A DNA stretch of 64,000 nt, taken from Epithemia pelagica (taxonomy: Eukaryota > Bacillariophyta > Bacillariophyceae > Surirellales > Surirellaceae). Of the stretch, positions 50,840 through 61,004 are shown piece after piece. The stretch spans positions 1,302,001 to 1,366,000 of the forward strand of contig OX337232.1 in NCBI GenBank assembly GCA_946965045.2, in the 5' to 3' direction. Position 1 is the first letter of the stretch, and each line of letters opens with the position of its first letter. The notes beneath the pieces are model-generated. The model saw only the letters and a program-made list of their open reading frames with translations, was not told the DNA's origin and ran no database searches. Made by a program: the position numbers and the translations under genes.

Positions 50840-52915
50840 ATGTCGGACAAGGCAGATATCCAAAGACCAGGTGATTCTGCCACGGCGAAGAAAGGGAAAC
50901 AGAAACACCTCTTGTCCCTCTATTTCATTTACGTTGTATGTGGCTTTGCTGCTGTTTCGCTTTTCCTTTCGTTTTCTGCCGGCGATCAACTTCCTGGCCA
51001 TGAATCGCACAGTGCTTCGACTGGCCGAGGGTTTCATCATAACTCTATTCTAGCTCAAAGCAAAGTGAGTCTCAGTGCATTGAAGAAAAACCGGAATAAT
51101 AAGCGGCAACAGAAAAAAGGCGCAAAACTAGATGAGGTCACACCACCACAAAAACGGAATGTGAAAAGAGAACCTGAATTCGATGGAGAAGAAGAACTAC
51201 AACACCAAAACCAGCCGCCCGAATCGGAAGAGCAGGATGAGACACCCGAATCTGAATCTTCTAAACCTTCTCCCTTGGCGGGATTGTCATGCGCTGATCA
51301 CGGAGGACCTTTGGACTCTTTGGCGCAAGAAATGGTCTATTGGGAAGACATTCCTTCCGACAATCGACATGTATCACCCTTCTACGCTCCCGAACGATAC
51401 TTGACTTTTGAACCTGATCATGGTGGGTTCAACAATATTAGAATGGCAATGGAAACTGTCGTAGCCCTGGCCTATGCAATGGGACGAACATTGGTCTTGC
51501 CACCGGCACAATCCATGTATTTGCTGGGGAAGGTACAACCAGGACAATCCTCAACACCAAAGTTTTCTTTTGCGCACTTTTTTGATATGCCTGCGATTCA
51601 TGCCGAACACAATGGATTGGATATCATCACGACTGATGAGTTCATTAAACGCCAAATCGATACTTCCGAAAGATCGGGTAGTACCGTCTTACAAAAGCTG
51701 GTAGCCAAGAAGCAACGGACGAATTATGATGGGGATGAAAACACATGGTACCACATTCTACGGGGACATGCTCGTAGTCTGATTTGGGACCCAAGCCAAT
51801 GCTTTGCGTACTTTCCGGCCTTGGCCCATCACGATACCAAACGAGTAAAAGAACTCTATCGGGAGGTTGTCACGAAAACCCTACAAAACGCGCAAGATCT
51901 TCACCTCGGCCATGAAGTATGGAATCAGTTTATTGGGAAACCGCCACCACTGAACGCATCAGAAGCGTATCGTCTGGGCGAATTCTATAATCATCGAAAG
52001 CACTTGTGCCTCTACGACTCAAAATTGCAAGATGAACCCGTATTACATTTCCCGGCGGCGCTTGGAAAGTCTCCAGTCGACCGTAAAATGATTCAAGAGA
52101 ACAACGAGAAAGACAAAGATGATGAGGAGGAAGCCGTTGATCGTTCCAAATGGGACCCCCGACTACTTGTTCATTTTTATGCGTTTTTGTTTTTTGCCGA
52201 TTACCACCAGGATTTGTGGATGAAGCGTTTTGTTCGCGACCATGTAAGATATACAGACGAGATCCAGTGCGCCGCTGCTCGTGTGGTGGCTGAGCTGCGT
52301 CGGCAAGTACGAACAGTCCATGGTCGATCCGATGGGTTGTTTCATTCCATGCATATCCGTCGAGGCGATTTTCAATTCAAGGAGACGCGGATATCGGCCG
52401 AAGAAATGTTGGTAAAAACCAAGCTCCATTTCAAAGATGGTGATATTGTCTTTGTGGCCACTGATCATCACGAAAAAGAGTTTTTCAAACCGTTGGAGGA
52501 CCACTATGAACTCTATTTCTTGGACGACTTTATTGCTTCATCCAAAGGAAAAAGCAGGAATGTTACGGCCGTTCTGGGTCCTGAAGTGAACTCCAATTAT
52601 TACGGTATGATTGATCAATTGGTAGCCTCACGCGGGAAAATATTCTATGGGTGTTGGTTCAGTACCTTTACAGGATATATCAATCGACTACGTGGGTATC
52701 ACTCACAAAAGAACAAGGAACCAGGGTACGAAGATGGAAAAATCATGACGTCCTTCTATTATGCTCTTCCGGATCGGCTCAATCACATGCTTACATACTA
52801 TCCGGTGAAGCAAGCGTTTTACGCCAGAGAGTTTCCAACCGCGTGGCGTCTGATCGACCAAGATTTGCATCCATCGGCCATACAACCCGGCAGCATCTCA
52901 AAAAGCTCTCTCTAG
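50840..52915 (+). CDS. O-fucosyltransferase-like type II membrane protein (copy 2)
   Basis: 691 aa from ATG 50840 (CAACGATGTCG). The frame stays open upstream, but that part overlaps the promoter of the divergent gene. N-terminal anchor: LYFIYVVCGFAAVSLFLSFS. A charged Gln/Glu/Pro stem follows, then SCADHGGPLDSLAQEMVYWE, LTFEPDHGGFNNIRMAMETV, AMGRTLVLPPAQSMYLLGKV, ARSLIWDPSQCFAYFPALAH, SMHIRRGDFQFKETRISAEE, IVFVATDHHEKEFFKPLEDH, DQLVASRGKIFYGCWFSTFT. It has the same GGxNNxR / GRxLVLP / HxRRGD set as copy 1. It is closest to copy 3 (shared RLLVHFYAFLFFADYHQDLW, WKRFVRDHVRYTDEIQCAAA-type blocks), indicating a later tandem duplication. Confidence 0.8.
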   Translation: MSDKADIQRPGDSATAKKGKQKHLLSLYFIYVVCGFAAVSLFLSFSAGDQLPGHESHSASTGRGFHHNSILAQSKVSLSALKKNRNNKRQQKKGAKLDEVTPPQKRNVKREPEFDGEEELQHQNQPPESEEQDETPESESSKPSPLAGLSCADHGGPLDSLAQEMVYWEDIPSDNRHVSPFYAPERYLTFEPDHGGFNNIRMAMETVVALAYAMGRTLVLPPAQSMYLLGKVQPGQSSTPKFSFAHFFDMPAIHAEHNGLDIITTDEFIKRQIDTSERSGSTVLQKLVAKKQRTNYDGDENTWYHILRGHARSLIWDPSQCFAYFPALAHHDTKRVKELYREVVTKTLQNAQDLHLGHEVWNQFIGKPPPLNASEAYRLGEFYNHRKHLCLYDSKLQDEPVLHFPAALGKSPVDRKMIQENNEKDKDDEEEAVDRSKWDPRLLVHFYAFLFFADYHQDLWMKRFVRDHVRYTDEIQCAAARVVAELRRQVRTVHGRSDGLFHSMHIRRGDFQFKETRISAEEMLVKTKLHFKDGDIVFVATDHHEKEFFKPLEDHYELYFLDDFIASSKGKSRNVTAVLGPEVNSNYYGMIDQLVASRGKIFYGCWFSTFTGYINRLRGYHSQKNKEPGYEDGKIMTSFYYALPDRLNHMLTYYPVKQAFYAREFPTAWRLIDQDLHPSAIQPGSISKSSL

Positions 52916-53458
52916 AGATCATTCCATAGTTATCAGACTTCATAATATTTTATTTCCTAAATGATATGGGATTGCATGATGGCTTCGTACTAAAACAATG
53001 CTTCATGGTTCGTCCCTACCCGTTTGGATGGTCCCCCACTACGGAGATTGAATTAATTGTGAGGGCTTTTGTATTTGTGGGGGAATTGGCGCCGGCGGCC
53101 GCTTGAGTATTTAGGTGGGGGAATGGATGATGGAAGTTATTATTTAGCTGGTAAGGCAGGCGCGATGCATCATTTTTTCTCTCTCATTGGATACCATTAC
53201 TCATTGCGTGCCAAGGACGTGTGTGCCAACAGAACAAATAATACGAATACCATCCTCACAATCAGCCAACAAACGTCGAAGGTGTCCCGTCACCAAAGCT
53301 TCATCGACCAGATTCGCAAGATTCAAGAATTCATCACCACATCTTGTTGCTATCAAAGCGGTTCCCTTCGAATAGCCATTCTCAATACGTCGTTAGACAA
53401 AGAATCGCTGGCAATCATACACAAATAAGCTATCTTCCTGAACACCTGAGATTGAGAC
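52916..53458. other. Gap between O-fucosyltransferase-like copies 2 and 3
   Basis: 543 bp; includes the copy 2 terminator region and the copy 3 promoter. A 119-codon frame (53069-53428) has no recognisable family and is probably chance. Confidence 0.4.
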
Positions 53459-55726
53459 ATGTTGATGCCGATCAGTAAAATGGGAGGGAACAAATGGAGG
53501 TCTTTCAGAAGAAAGCTCAACGACAAAGTTGTTTTGGTGATATTTCTTGCGGCTGTATGTTCCTTTCTTGCAACGGCCATGTATCTGTCATTTGCGGTGG
53601 GAAAGTTACCAACAAAAAGTTCGAGGAAACTAGAAGTTTCTGATATATCAGAAAAATCACTTCATCGGCGCACATCTATGATTCCAGCAACAAGGAAGAG
53701 CAAGATTGGAAGAAAGAGCCCATCAGAGAATGAACAGCATGCAGAGATGGTCTCGATGAAAAGAAACGAGGAAACACAATCCGTCCAGTCGAAACCTGAG
53801 AGTCCTTCAGGCAATCGACAGTCAGTGGAGGTAACCCCGCCGGAAAGACAGGAGGAAACGCAGCTTGAATCAAAGATTCAACAAGGCAATCGACAGCCAG
53901 AGAAGACAACCTCGGATTCGAAGTCCGCCCAGCCTCAATCTAAGAGTCTACCAGATAATCGACAGCCGATTGAAGAAACCTCACTGAAGAAACAAGAGGC
54001 AAAAGAGCGTGAACAGAAGAGTCCACCAAACAAACGACAGCCAGTGGAGCACGCCTCATTGGAAAGGAAAGAGGAAACACAGTCCGCCCATTTTGAAAAG
54101 GACGAAAGCAACGTACATGACACGCCCACCGATACTTCATCAATTGCCGGTTTGTCGTGTAATGATCATGGAGGGCCGTCCAATCGTATGGCTGAGGAAA
54201 TGGTGTACTGGCAAGATATTCCTTCCGACAATCTCAATGTGTTTCCCTTTCGTCAGAGCACCAGTGAGAAATACTTGACATTTGAACCAGATATGGGTGG
54301 ATTCAACAATGTGCGAATGGCTATGGAAACAGTTCTAGCCTTGGCGTTTGCCATGGGACGGACGTTGGTGTTGCCTCCGACTCAATCAATCTATTTGCTG
54401 AACGAGAAGCAACGCGATGGCGGAGAGCAAAATGGCCAGCCACCACAATTTTCCTTCATCAAGTTCTTTGATTTACAATCCATTGCCGCGGAAAACGAGG
54501 GACTGGAAATAATCACCACGGAGGAATTCCTTCAACGACAAGTACGTAAAGCAGCCGATGGCAGCAACGCTGGAGACAAGGCTGTTCCACGTCAGCTTTG
54601 GGCAGAAAGTAATCGTACCAACTGGGATGGTCAACACAAGGAATGGTTCCAGATGGTTCGGAAGAACGCCAAGAATCTGATTTGGGATCCACACCAATGC
54701 ATTGCCTACTTCCCAGCTTCTCCACAACAGGACATTCGAGAGGTGGAAAATCGGTACCAGGAAATTGTCAACAAGACGACACACCGGGCAAAAGAATCGG
54801 GATTTGACAAGTCAGAGGCATGGAGGCTCTTTGTAGAGAAACCACAACCTCTCAATGCATCCGAATCAGATCGCATGGAGGAATTTTATGCCGACCGTCA
54901 AACACTTTGCTTATACGATTCCCAGCTGCAAGCAGAACCGCTCCTTCACTTCCCCCTCACTAAGGTCGAGGGACAGAATGAAGTGGGCCGCGAAAAGTGG
55001 GACCCTCGACTCCTGGTGCATTTTTATGCATTCTTGTTCTTTGCGGATTATCATCAAGACTTGTGGATGAAACGATTTGTCCGTGATCATGTGCGATACA
55101 CGGATGAGATACAATGTGCCGCCGCACGGGTCGTGGCCGAGCTCCGTCATCATATTCGTGCCGTTCATGGTCGAACCAATGGAAGGTTTCATTCGATGCA
55201 TGTGCGACGAGGTGACTTTCAATTTGTGGAAGCACATGTTTCCGCCGAAGAATTATTGAATCGAACACAAAGCCAGTTCCGCAAGGGTGACATTGTCTAT
55301 GTCGCGACCGATGAACGTGACAAGTCATTTTTCAAGCCGCTTCAAGATCATTACATTCTATATTTCCTCGATGACTTCATTTTGTCGACACAGAAGAGGG
55401 AAACTGGTGTCACGCCCGTTCTCGGCCAAGAAGTGGATTCAAACTTTTATGGCATGATTGATCAACTTGTTGCATCAAGGGGAGAAGTGTTTTTTGGGTG
55501 TTGGTTTAGTACCTTCACCGCGTACATTAACCGCTTGCGGGGGTACCACTCTCAGAAGAACAGAGAACCAGGATACGAAGATGGTAAACTCATGACATCT
55601 TTCTATTATACACCGGTTGACCGTTTGGATCATATGCTGAGGTACTTCCCCATCAAACAATCGTTTTACGCACGAGAGTTTCCGACAGCATGGCGAATGA
55701 TTGACTACGATGTAGCCGAAAAGTAG
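53459..55726 (+). CDS. O-fucosyltransferase-like type II membrane protein (copy 3)
   Basis: 755 aa. Basic N-terminus (KMGGNKWRSFRRKLND), anchor VVLVIFLAAVCSFLATAMYL, then an unusually long stem of imperfect 22-26-residue repeats (NRQ-P/S-VE, xxE/xxSL-KxQEE, SKSxPxN). The catalytic domain has SCNDHGGPSNRMAEEMVYWQ, LTFEPDMGGFNNVRMAMETV, AMGRTLVLPPTQSIYLLNEK, SMHVRRGDFQFVEAHVSAEE, IVYVATDERDKSFFKPLQDH and DQLVASRGEVFFGCWFSTFT. The donor-binding RRGD and the GGxNNxR loop are intact, so it is probably active in the Golgi. Start chosen as first ATG before the anchor; a second Met three codons on is equally possible. Confidence 0.8.
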   Translation: MLMPISKMGGNKWRSFRRKLNDKVVLVIFLAAVCSFLATAMYLSFAVGKLPTKSSRKLEVSDISEKSLHRRTSMIPATRKSKIGRKSPSENEQHAEMVSMKRNEETQSVQSKPESPSGNRQSVEVTPPERQEETQLESKIQQGNRQPEKTTSDSKSAQPQSKSLPDNRQPIEETSLKKQEAKEREQKSPPNKRQPVEHASLERKEETQSAHFEKDESNVHDTPTDTSSIAGLSCNDHGGPSNRMAEEMVYWQDIPSDNLNVFPFRQSTSEKYLTFEPDMGGFNNVRMAMETVLALAFAMGRTLVLPPTQSIYLLNEKQRDGGEQNGQPPQFSFIKFFDLQSIAAENEGLEIITTEEFLQRQVRKAADGSNAGDKAVPRQLWAESNRTNWDGQHKEWFQMVRKNAKNLIWDPHQCIAYFPASPQQDIREVENRYQEIVNKTTHRAKESGFDKSEAWRLFVEKPQPLNASESDRMEEFYADRQTLCLYDSQLQAEPLLHFPLTKVEGQNEVGREKWDPRLLVHFYAFLFFADYHQDLWMKRFVRDHVRYTDEIQCAAARVVAELRHHIRAVHGRTNGRFHSMHVRRGDFQFVEAHVSAEELLNRTQSQFRKGDIVYVATDERDKSFFKPLQDHYILYFLDDFILSTQKRETGVTPVLGQEVDSNFYGMIDQLVASRGEVFFGCWFSTFTAYINRLRGYHSQKNREPGYEDGKLMTSFYYTPVDRLDHMLRYFPIKQSFYAREFPTAWRMIDYDVAEK
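53750..54090 (+). repeat. Degenerate stem repeats in O-fucosyltransferase-like copy 3
   Basis: Four to five imperfect units of about 75 bp encode (K)SP-x-(G/N/D)NRQPVE-x-(T/A)S-x-(E/K)RxEE. Copies begin near 53800, 53880, 53950 and 54020. Only this copy of the three has the expansion. Confidence 0.6.
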
Positions 55727-55961
55727 ATTAATTAAAACTCAATGTTATCGTCTTAGATCGCACACTTAGAGAGAAAAAGTTTCGAATTTCAGGTCAGACA
55801 TGTTGTCATCATAAATTTTCAAAATGTCCATGTACTCCCAAGAATTCATTTGATTGAATGTAAGATGAAATTAAAAAATGGGAGTCAACATCTGGGTGGA
55901 AAGGTTGACCACAAAAGCGGACAATGGCCAAGGTTTTCCGTTGTCCGTCAAAAAGGATTCT

Positions 55962-56636
55962 TCATGCTGCGTGAGCAGCCACACGACCAAAACTATTGAA
56001 AAAAGCGTTGATCGAGAAAAAATGGTCAGCACATAACATGTCCTTGTCCTTTGCAAAATTAATGATAGTTTTGAGAGTTCGATTCCATTGACCAGCATGT
56101 TCTAGGTTGGCAAGCTCGTTGTTGCAATGTGTTGCGTTGGTACAAACGGCCATAAGGACTTTGAGCACAGGGTCGCATGGCGCTGGTGCACTTTTGGATG
56201 TCAAGGAAATGGCCTGTTCGTAAAAGGAAAGAGCTTTTTGAACCAAAAAGGTGTGTGTCTTGCTTTCCTCCCATTGCAGATGGAAACAAAGACCAAGATT
56301 GAACAAACAGGTGATGGCACTGCTGTTATACTGTTCGCTTGTCAAGCCGACCTCATCTGGATGAGCTTGCTCTGAAAACTCAAAATGAAACGGACAGGAG
56401 TAAAAATCGCTTTTGGCGACATCCGTGCATGTATCATCCTCCTCCAAGGCGTATACGGTAACGAAACGGTCTAAAACACCGGCATCGCGATTGCACCCGT
56501 CAATGGGAGTAGGCTGAAGGGAGCAACCTGAAAGTAGGGTGATGGCATGGCAAAAGACCTCCGCTGCCTCTTCATAGTCACCACCATCAATGAGGTACAC
56601 ACCCAGGTGGTTTAGAGCTTGGATTTCTCCCAACAT
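55962..56636 (-). CDS. TPR-like protein, 224 aa
   Basis: The N-terminus has one clear tetratricopeptide-like unit (EIQALNHLGVYLIDGGDYEE, AAEVFCHAITLLSG). A second lies in the middle (SSAITCLFNLGLCFHLQWEE...LVQKALSFYEQAISL). Two more helices follow (VLKVLMAVCTNATHCNNELA, QWNRTLKTIINFAKDKDMLC). The central acidic linker ends in a region similar to many diatom hypothetical proteins of this layout. TPR units mediate protein contacts. No enzymatic motif. The first Met opens directly on the TPR, so the start is probably right. Specific role unknown. Confidence 0.65.
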   Translation of the reverse strand: MLGEIQALNHLGVYLIDGGDYEEAAEVFCHAITLLSGCSLQPTPIDGCNRDAGVLDRFVTVYALEEDDTCTDVAKSDFYSCPFHFEFSEQAHPDEVGLTSEQYNSSAITCLFNLGLCFHLQWEESKTHTFLVQKALSFYEQAISLTSKSAPAPCDPVLKVLMAVCTNATHCNNELANLEHAGQWNRTLKTIINFAKDKDMLCADHFFSINAFFNSFGRVAAHAA

Positions 56637-57611
56637 TTCGTTGCGCCGTTACACTCCCCTCTTTTTATGATGAAGACGCCCGCTCTCGAAGGAGATCTGT
56701 TCTTCTGGCACTTTCACGAGAGCGATTGCGTTTATGTTATAGACGGCAGTATCCGGTATTCCCGTAATCCGTAAAGGTACGTTCCCTTTGACTCTGACTC
56801 TACTCGTAACAACTACTCCTACGAATACTCGTAGTGTGATGTATGCATTGGGACCATACAAGGTGGGAGTACGGATATGGTAAAAGGCGGTATGCAATTT
56901 GACCCAACCGCCGGACCCGGAGGCGGCCAGACGAAAGGATCAACGCGTGATTGTGAGGGGTGATCCTAACGGAGCGCGATATCAATGGTTTTCGAGTGCT
57001 ACGTCAGGCCTCGTAGGCAAGATCGTCATAATATGATACTCCGTTAGGATCAGCCCTGAGACATGTGATCTTGATAATTGATAGAGAGATTGAGAATTGA
57101 GATGCGAGTATGTGATCCCGCAAAGACAAGAGCAGATAACAGTATAGTGAAGTCGCCGCTTCAGGACTAGGTAGACACACGCAACGCGTAACAACAGACA
57201 CATGACAGAGGTTGCGGTTCCGATAACATCTATTCATTCTCTGTTGGTCTTATTCCATGATCTCCGACCACCAAACGGGATATGGAGAAAGATTTTCCAT
57301 GCAACATAACATAATCATGCGAAAAGGAACTTGCTCGAAACCTCGATCAATCTACTCCTAGAACACATATGAGTCTTCCGACGGTAAGTCGATATCCTAT
57401 GTAGGAGTAGCTGCTACTCCACTTGTCAATAAATCCCTGCCCTCAAAAGTGATGCTATACCAACTGGTATTCACAACCAAGTCTCTTCTCCAGTGGGATA
57501 CACTCAGGTCATCGTGACTGACAGCGTATGCTAAGATAAACTGTTAACGTTTACTCCTTACGTCGTCGCCAAGCTGCACGCTACTGGAAGTAAACAGGTA
57601 GGTCGAGAATG
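56637..57611. other. Intergenic region, 975 bp, with inverted repeats
   Basis: Holds GATCCTAACGGAG (56962-56974) inverted at 57039-57051 (CTCCGTTAGGATC), and a perfect 17-bp palindrome around 57404-57420 (GGAGTAGC-T-GCTACTCC). The composition and inverted words suggest a small non-coding mobile-element relic; flanking duplications were not found. Includes the TPR gene promoter. No gene recognised. Confidence 0.4.
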
Positions 57612-58656
57612 CTAATCGTATTGCGGAATTCCCAACAACCAACGAACTAGCCGATCACAAAGATTGGATTCCCGTCGTTGTGGTCCATCTCTTGTTACCA
57701 GCAAAATGTCATTTTCCGTCAGACCAGCTTTTGGGTATCGTTCCGTTTCTCCTTCAGCTGATTTCAATGGTGCTGGTTTGGTACCATTTTCGTTTTGTCT
57801 CTGACCCCAGAGGTCGGCCCCGTTTTGAATATGTGGATTATTCTTCCTATGAAGTTGGATTGCATCGTCATCGGCCAGTGGTTTGACGCCGCAATAAATG
57901 TCATTGCTGAGTTCAATTACAGAGTGACAGAGAGCTTTCTTGGCCTCCAGCTCACTCGCATACTGGATGGCGATCCAATTGGAATGACCGGGTCGACACA
58001 AACCACAATGATCCACAACGTGTCCATACAGAGAGAAGTGCTGTAGCAACTCCTGGTACTGTTCTGCGGTTGCATAGCCAAACCCAAGGACCCAGCAGTT
58101 GTGGGCAGTGGGGACGAGACTTCGCTCCGTGGTTGAGACCAGCTCTCGGCTCGTCGATGAACTCGCAACGGGTGTTGACTGAAAAAAGAATGAGATACCA
58201 TGCGACAAAAGATTCCTCCGGAACACAGAATTTACGACTTACAATACTTCTGTTCGGGGGTCTGTACGCAGCATTGGAAGACACAACTCCAAGGGGTCCC
58301 TCCAGGGCGGTCCCAAGGCTTATACTTGCACGAGGTGGAGGGGGAATTGCCCCATGGAATGATTTGGTACTGGTCCCATTATTTAATACAGAGGGATTGA
58401 TTTGCACATTTTCCTTGTCCTCTCGAAATATTACAGAAGGAGAAGGTCGACGATGCCGAAGCTCGTTGTTGTTGTACGTCGTTGAAATGATATCTTTTGT
58501 GGAAGTGGTCACAATGGAAGGTGGATCGCGACCCAACAAAGGGTTATCGATCGACTTATTGGAAACGGAAGAAGCTGTTGATTCCTTCCGTTCATTCAAC
58601 CGCTCCGCATGGGGTTCGGTGAAGAAATAGTTTGAAGCACTAGTTGCCGATGCCAT
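57612..58656 (-). CDS. NUP35: Nup35/Nup53 nucleoporin, 2 exons
   Basis: Exons 58656-58243 and 58178-57612 (AGTATT|GTAAGT; TTTTTTCAG|TCAACA), 326 aa. The N-terminal half is disordered with sparse motifs (IPPPPRASISL). Exon 2 carries the RRM-like MPPN fold: CWVLGFGYATAEQYQELLQH, FSLYGHVVDHCGL, NWIAIQYASELEAKKALCHS, DIYCGVKPLAD. The C-terminus ends in an amphipathic helix (SNLCDRLVRWLLGIPQYD) equivalent to the membrane-binding C-terminal helix of Nup53. Nup35 links the pore scaffold (Nup93, Nup155 and Ndc1 partners) to the nuclear envelope and dimerises through this RRM. Length is close to the family norm (320-400 aa). Confidence 0.85.
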
Positions 58657-59521
58657 GGTGGTGGATTATGAAGAGACAGGAGACGGAGACAGCATGAACT
58701 GCGAGGACAGCATGTGTCACGCCGACGCCACGAGCGTGACCAAAAGCGCGCGGGGTCACGGGGTGGCTGGCTCCCTACCACTTCCTCAAGTCGGACTCGG
58801 AAATGGCCATGGCGTGAAACGCGAACGCAGCACTGTCTGTTGTGATTGTGGGCCTTCACCATGATGACACTCTGACAAGAGAAAGAATCACCGAGATCCG
58901 AGAGTAATGGTGTTCAGTGTTTAGAATTCAGAACTTTTATCAATCACATTGCTTCCTGTCGCTTCGACAAGGTTCGAGGGCCGTTTCCATCACAAGAATC
59001 GATGAACACCCGAAAAATATCGTTCGGTTCAACTCACCAAGAGGAAATACGAATTTTGAAACGCGAACCCGCAGAGCCCGAAGATTTGAGATCTGATGGT
59101 TCTGGTTGCATTCCATTTCAGTTCTTGCATGTGACAGCAACTGGTAGAGAGCATGACTATTCTGGAGACTGAGGGATGTTCAATCATTTGTCGATACAAC
59201 AATCAACAATCCGTCGCTTTGATTGCAGCCAGTTACATTATTTTCCCTACCATGTGTCATTCTCTGAACTTCTCCTCTTCTATTCGCCTTTCAACACTTC
59301 TGTGAACCAGGAACCAGGAGCAAAAAGAATTCTTTGACAACCAGCTATCACCTCGATCAAAACTGTCATTGTTTCTTCTCCTCATAATGTGGGCACAATA
59401 GTGCAAGTGAACCGGTAATGAACAAGGTAGGTCTGCCAAGCCGATCAATATTGGACAATGGATTCTCTTAAACCAAGGAGCCATTCTGCCGCCTCACATA
59501 AAATGGTTTCCTTTTTTTCAG
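58657..59521. other. Divergent intergenic region, 865 bp
   Basis: Separates the 5' ends of NUP35 (minus) and the methyltransferase gene (plus) and so contains two promoters. Only short unsupported frames. No repeat or RNA gene recognised. Confidence 0.4.
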
Positions 59522-60710
59522 ATGACAGCCACACGCATCGCCACTGCCGTTTCTGTGCTCCTACTTGTATTGGGAGCGGCCAACTGTTTCCAGGTACGAT
59601 CATCACAATACAACTGCCGCGATTCACGTAGTCAAGTGATTGCTCTTCAGGCCGTGGATTTCACAAAAGCCTTTGAGCAGGAGAACGAGGGAAATCCCTC
59701 CAGTGACCCACTGTCCTTATGTGGCAAGTCGGAGAAGAAAGATAAATATTGGTTCGATCAACGAATTCATACTGTGGGCAATATTGGTATAGGTGGGGGA
59801 TTCCACGCCTGGATCGCCCCTTTTGCGACGAGGCAAATTGATAGGTTGGCCTATGGTGGCCTGAACTTGAGATTGGAGGTAAGCCGTTCGATGCGTGGAT
59901 TCTACAGTGATGATCTGGTTAGCTGCTGTCCCTTCTCTCTTCTATGTTTGCATGATGGTTGAGTCGTTGCCCCGTGCTAGACCAGATGACTTACGAACTT
60001 TCTTCCTTGCTTGTTGGTTTGTGCATTCACTCAACCAAACGAAGGCTGCAAAGGAATTAAACCAGACACTTCACGCCGAGAAGGCTCGTGTATTGGATAT
60101 GTGCTGTGGTGTTGGAATGTCGACCCGTGCCCTGGGTGAAGCTTTTCCAGATGCCATTGAACTTGTCGGTTTGGACACTTCTCCGCAAATGATAGCCATG
60201 GCTAACTTTATTGAGAGCCATTTCAACTTGTGGAAGTCCCTCTTCGACAGTTTTCGTAAAGGTCTAGACCACGGGGTTTCTCTTTCGTGGGGCCATTGGC
60301 AAGGATGTTGGAAAGATCTTATGAAACAAGCCAAACCGTCATCCACCTGTGGCTTGTTTCAAGATTTGCGATTTGTAAAAGCGAATGCGCAAGACACCAA
60401 GATGCCATCCATGTCATATGATTTGGTTACTATTATGTACGCCTTTCACGAAACGCCTCATCACGGCCGTTGCAGTATTTTGCAGGAAGCCCGACGAGTG
60501 TTGTCACCCGGTGGTCTTTTGGCCATTGTTGATATATCAACCGACTACGTCCCTTCGCATTCAATGCTATCTGGGGAGCCGTTTGTTTTGGAGTATCAGC
60601 AAAATATCGACAGTCAACTTCGAGCTACAGACGGCTTCTCACTTGAAGAATGTAAGACCATGGTTCCTGGACACGTCAGTATGTGGACGCTTCGGCGACA
60701 AGAAAACTAG
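59522..60710 (+). CDS. Class I SAM-dependent methyltransferase, targeted, 2 exons
   Basis: Exons 59522-59878 and 59964-60710 (GGAG|GTAAGC; GGTTGAG|TCG), 367 aa. The second join is the only nearby AG preserving frame after a pyrimidine-rich tract, so it is probable, not certain. The N-terminus is a signal-like segment (ATAVSVLLLVLGAANCFQVR), suggesting secretory or plastid targeting (CFQ resembles the diatom Phe+1 cleavage context). The methyltransferase core: motif I RVLDMCCGVGMSTRALGEAF, motif II ELVGLDTSPQMI, a motif IV-like block YDLVTIMYAFHETPHHGR, and RVLSPGGLLAIVDIS. The closest look is UbiE/Coq5 or small-molecule methyltransferases. Substrate unknown. Confidence 0.75.
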
Positions 60711-61004
60711 AATGTTTCGTTGTGTGTACAGAGAAGATGAAGAGAGACAGCCAAATCGAATTTCGGATAAAACCATCGAAATTGGGCATGTGTTGCGAAA
60801 TGAAAGACTGTTAATAGCGCGTTTGGTAACTGTCGAAAGATCTAGGTAGGATCAACTTGTTTCTTTACAGAAAAGTAAATCATTTCTTTCTGGGGTAGAT
60901 TCGGAGAAAGGATGAAAAATTAGAACGAAGAGAGCGACTTCGGACATCGGGTCAATGTTCTTCTACAGGAGTGCTTATAGAATCAACCCTTGTTCAATCG
61001 TTTT
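60711..61004. other. Gap between convergent genes
   Basis: 294 bp separating the methyltransferase and ABCG gene 3' ends; nothing recognised. Confidence 0.4.

Noticed and set aside
53069-53428. 119-codon plus frame between O-fucosyltransferase-like copies 2 and 3
   Set aside because: No domain, unusual composition, and it overlaps the likely copy 3 promoter.
56940-57490. Possible solo LTR of a copia-type retrotransposon
   Set aside because: A TTAGGATC-like start and a GGTATTCACA stretch were noticed, but no target duplication, primer site or matching second LTR could be found.
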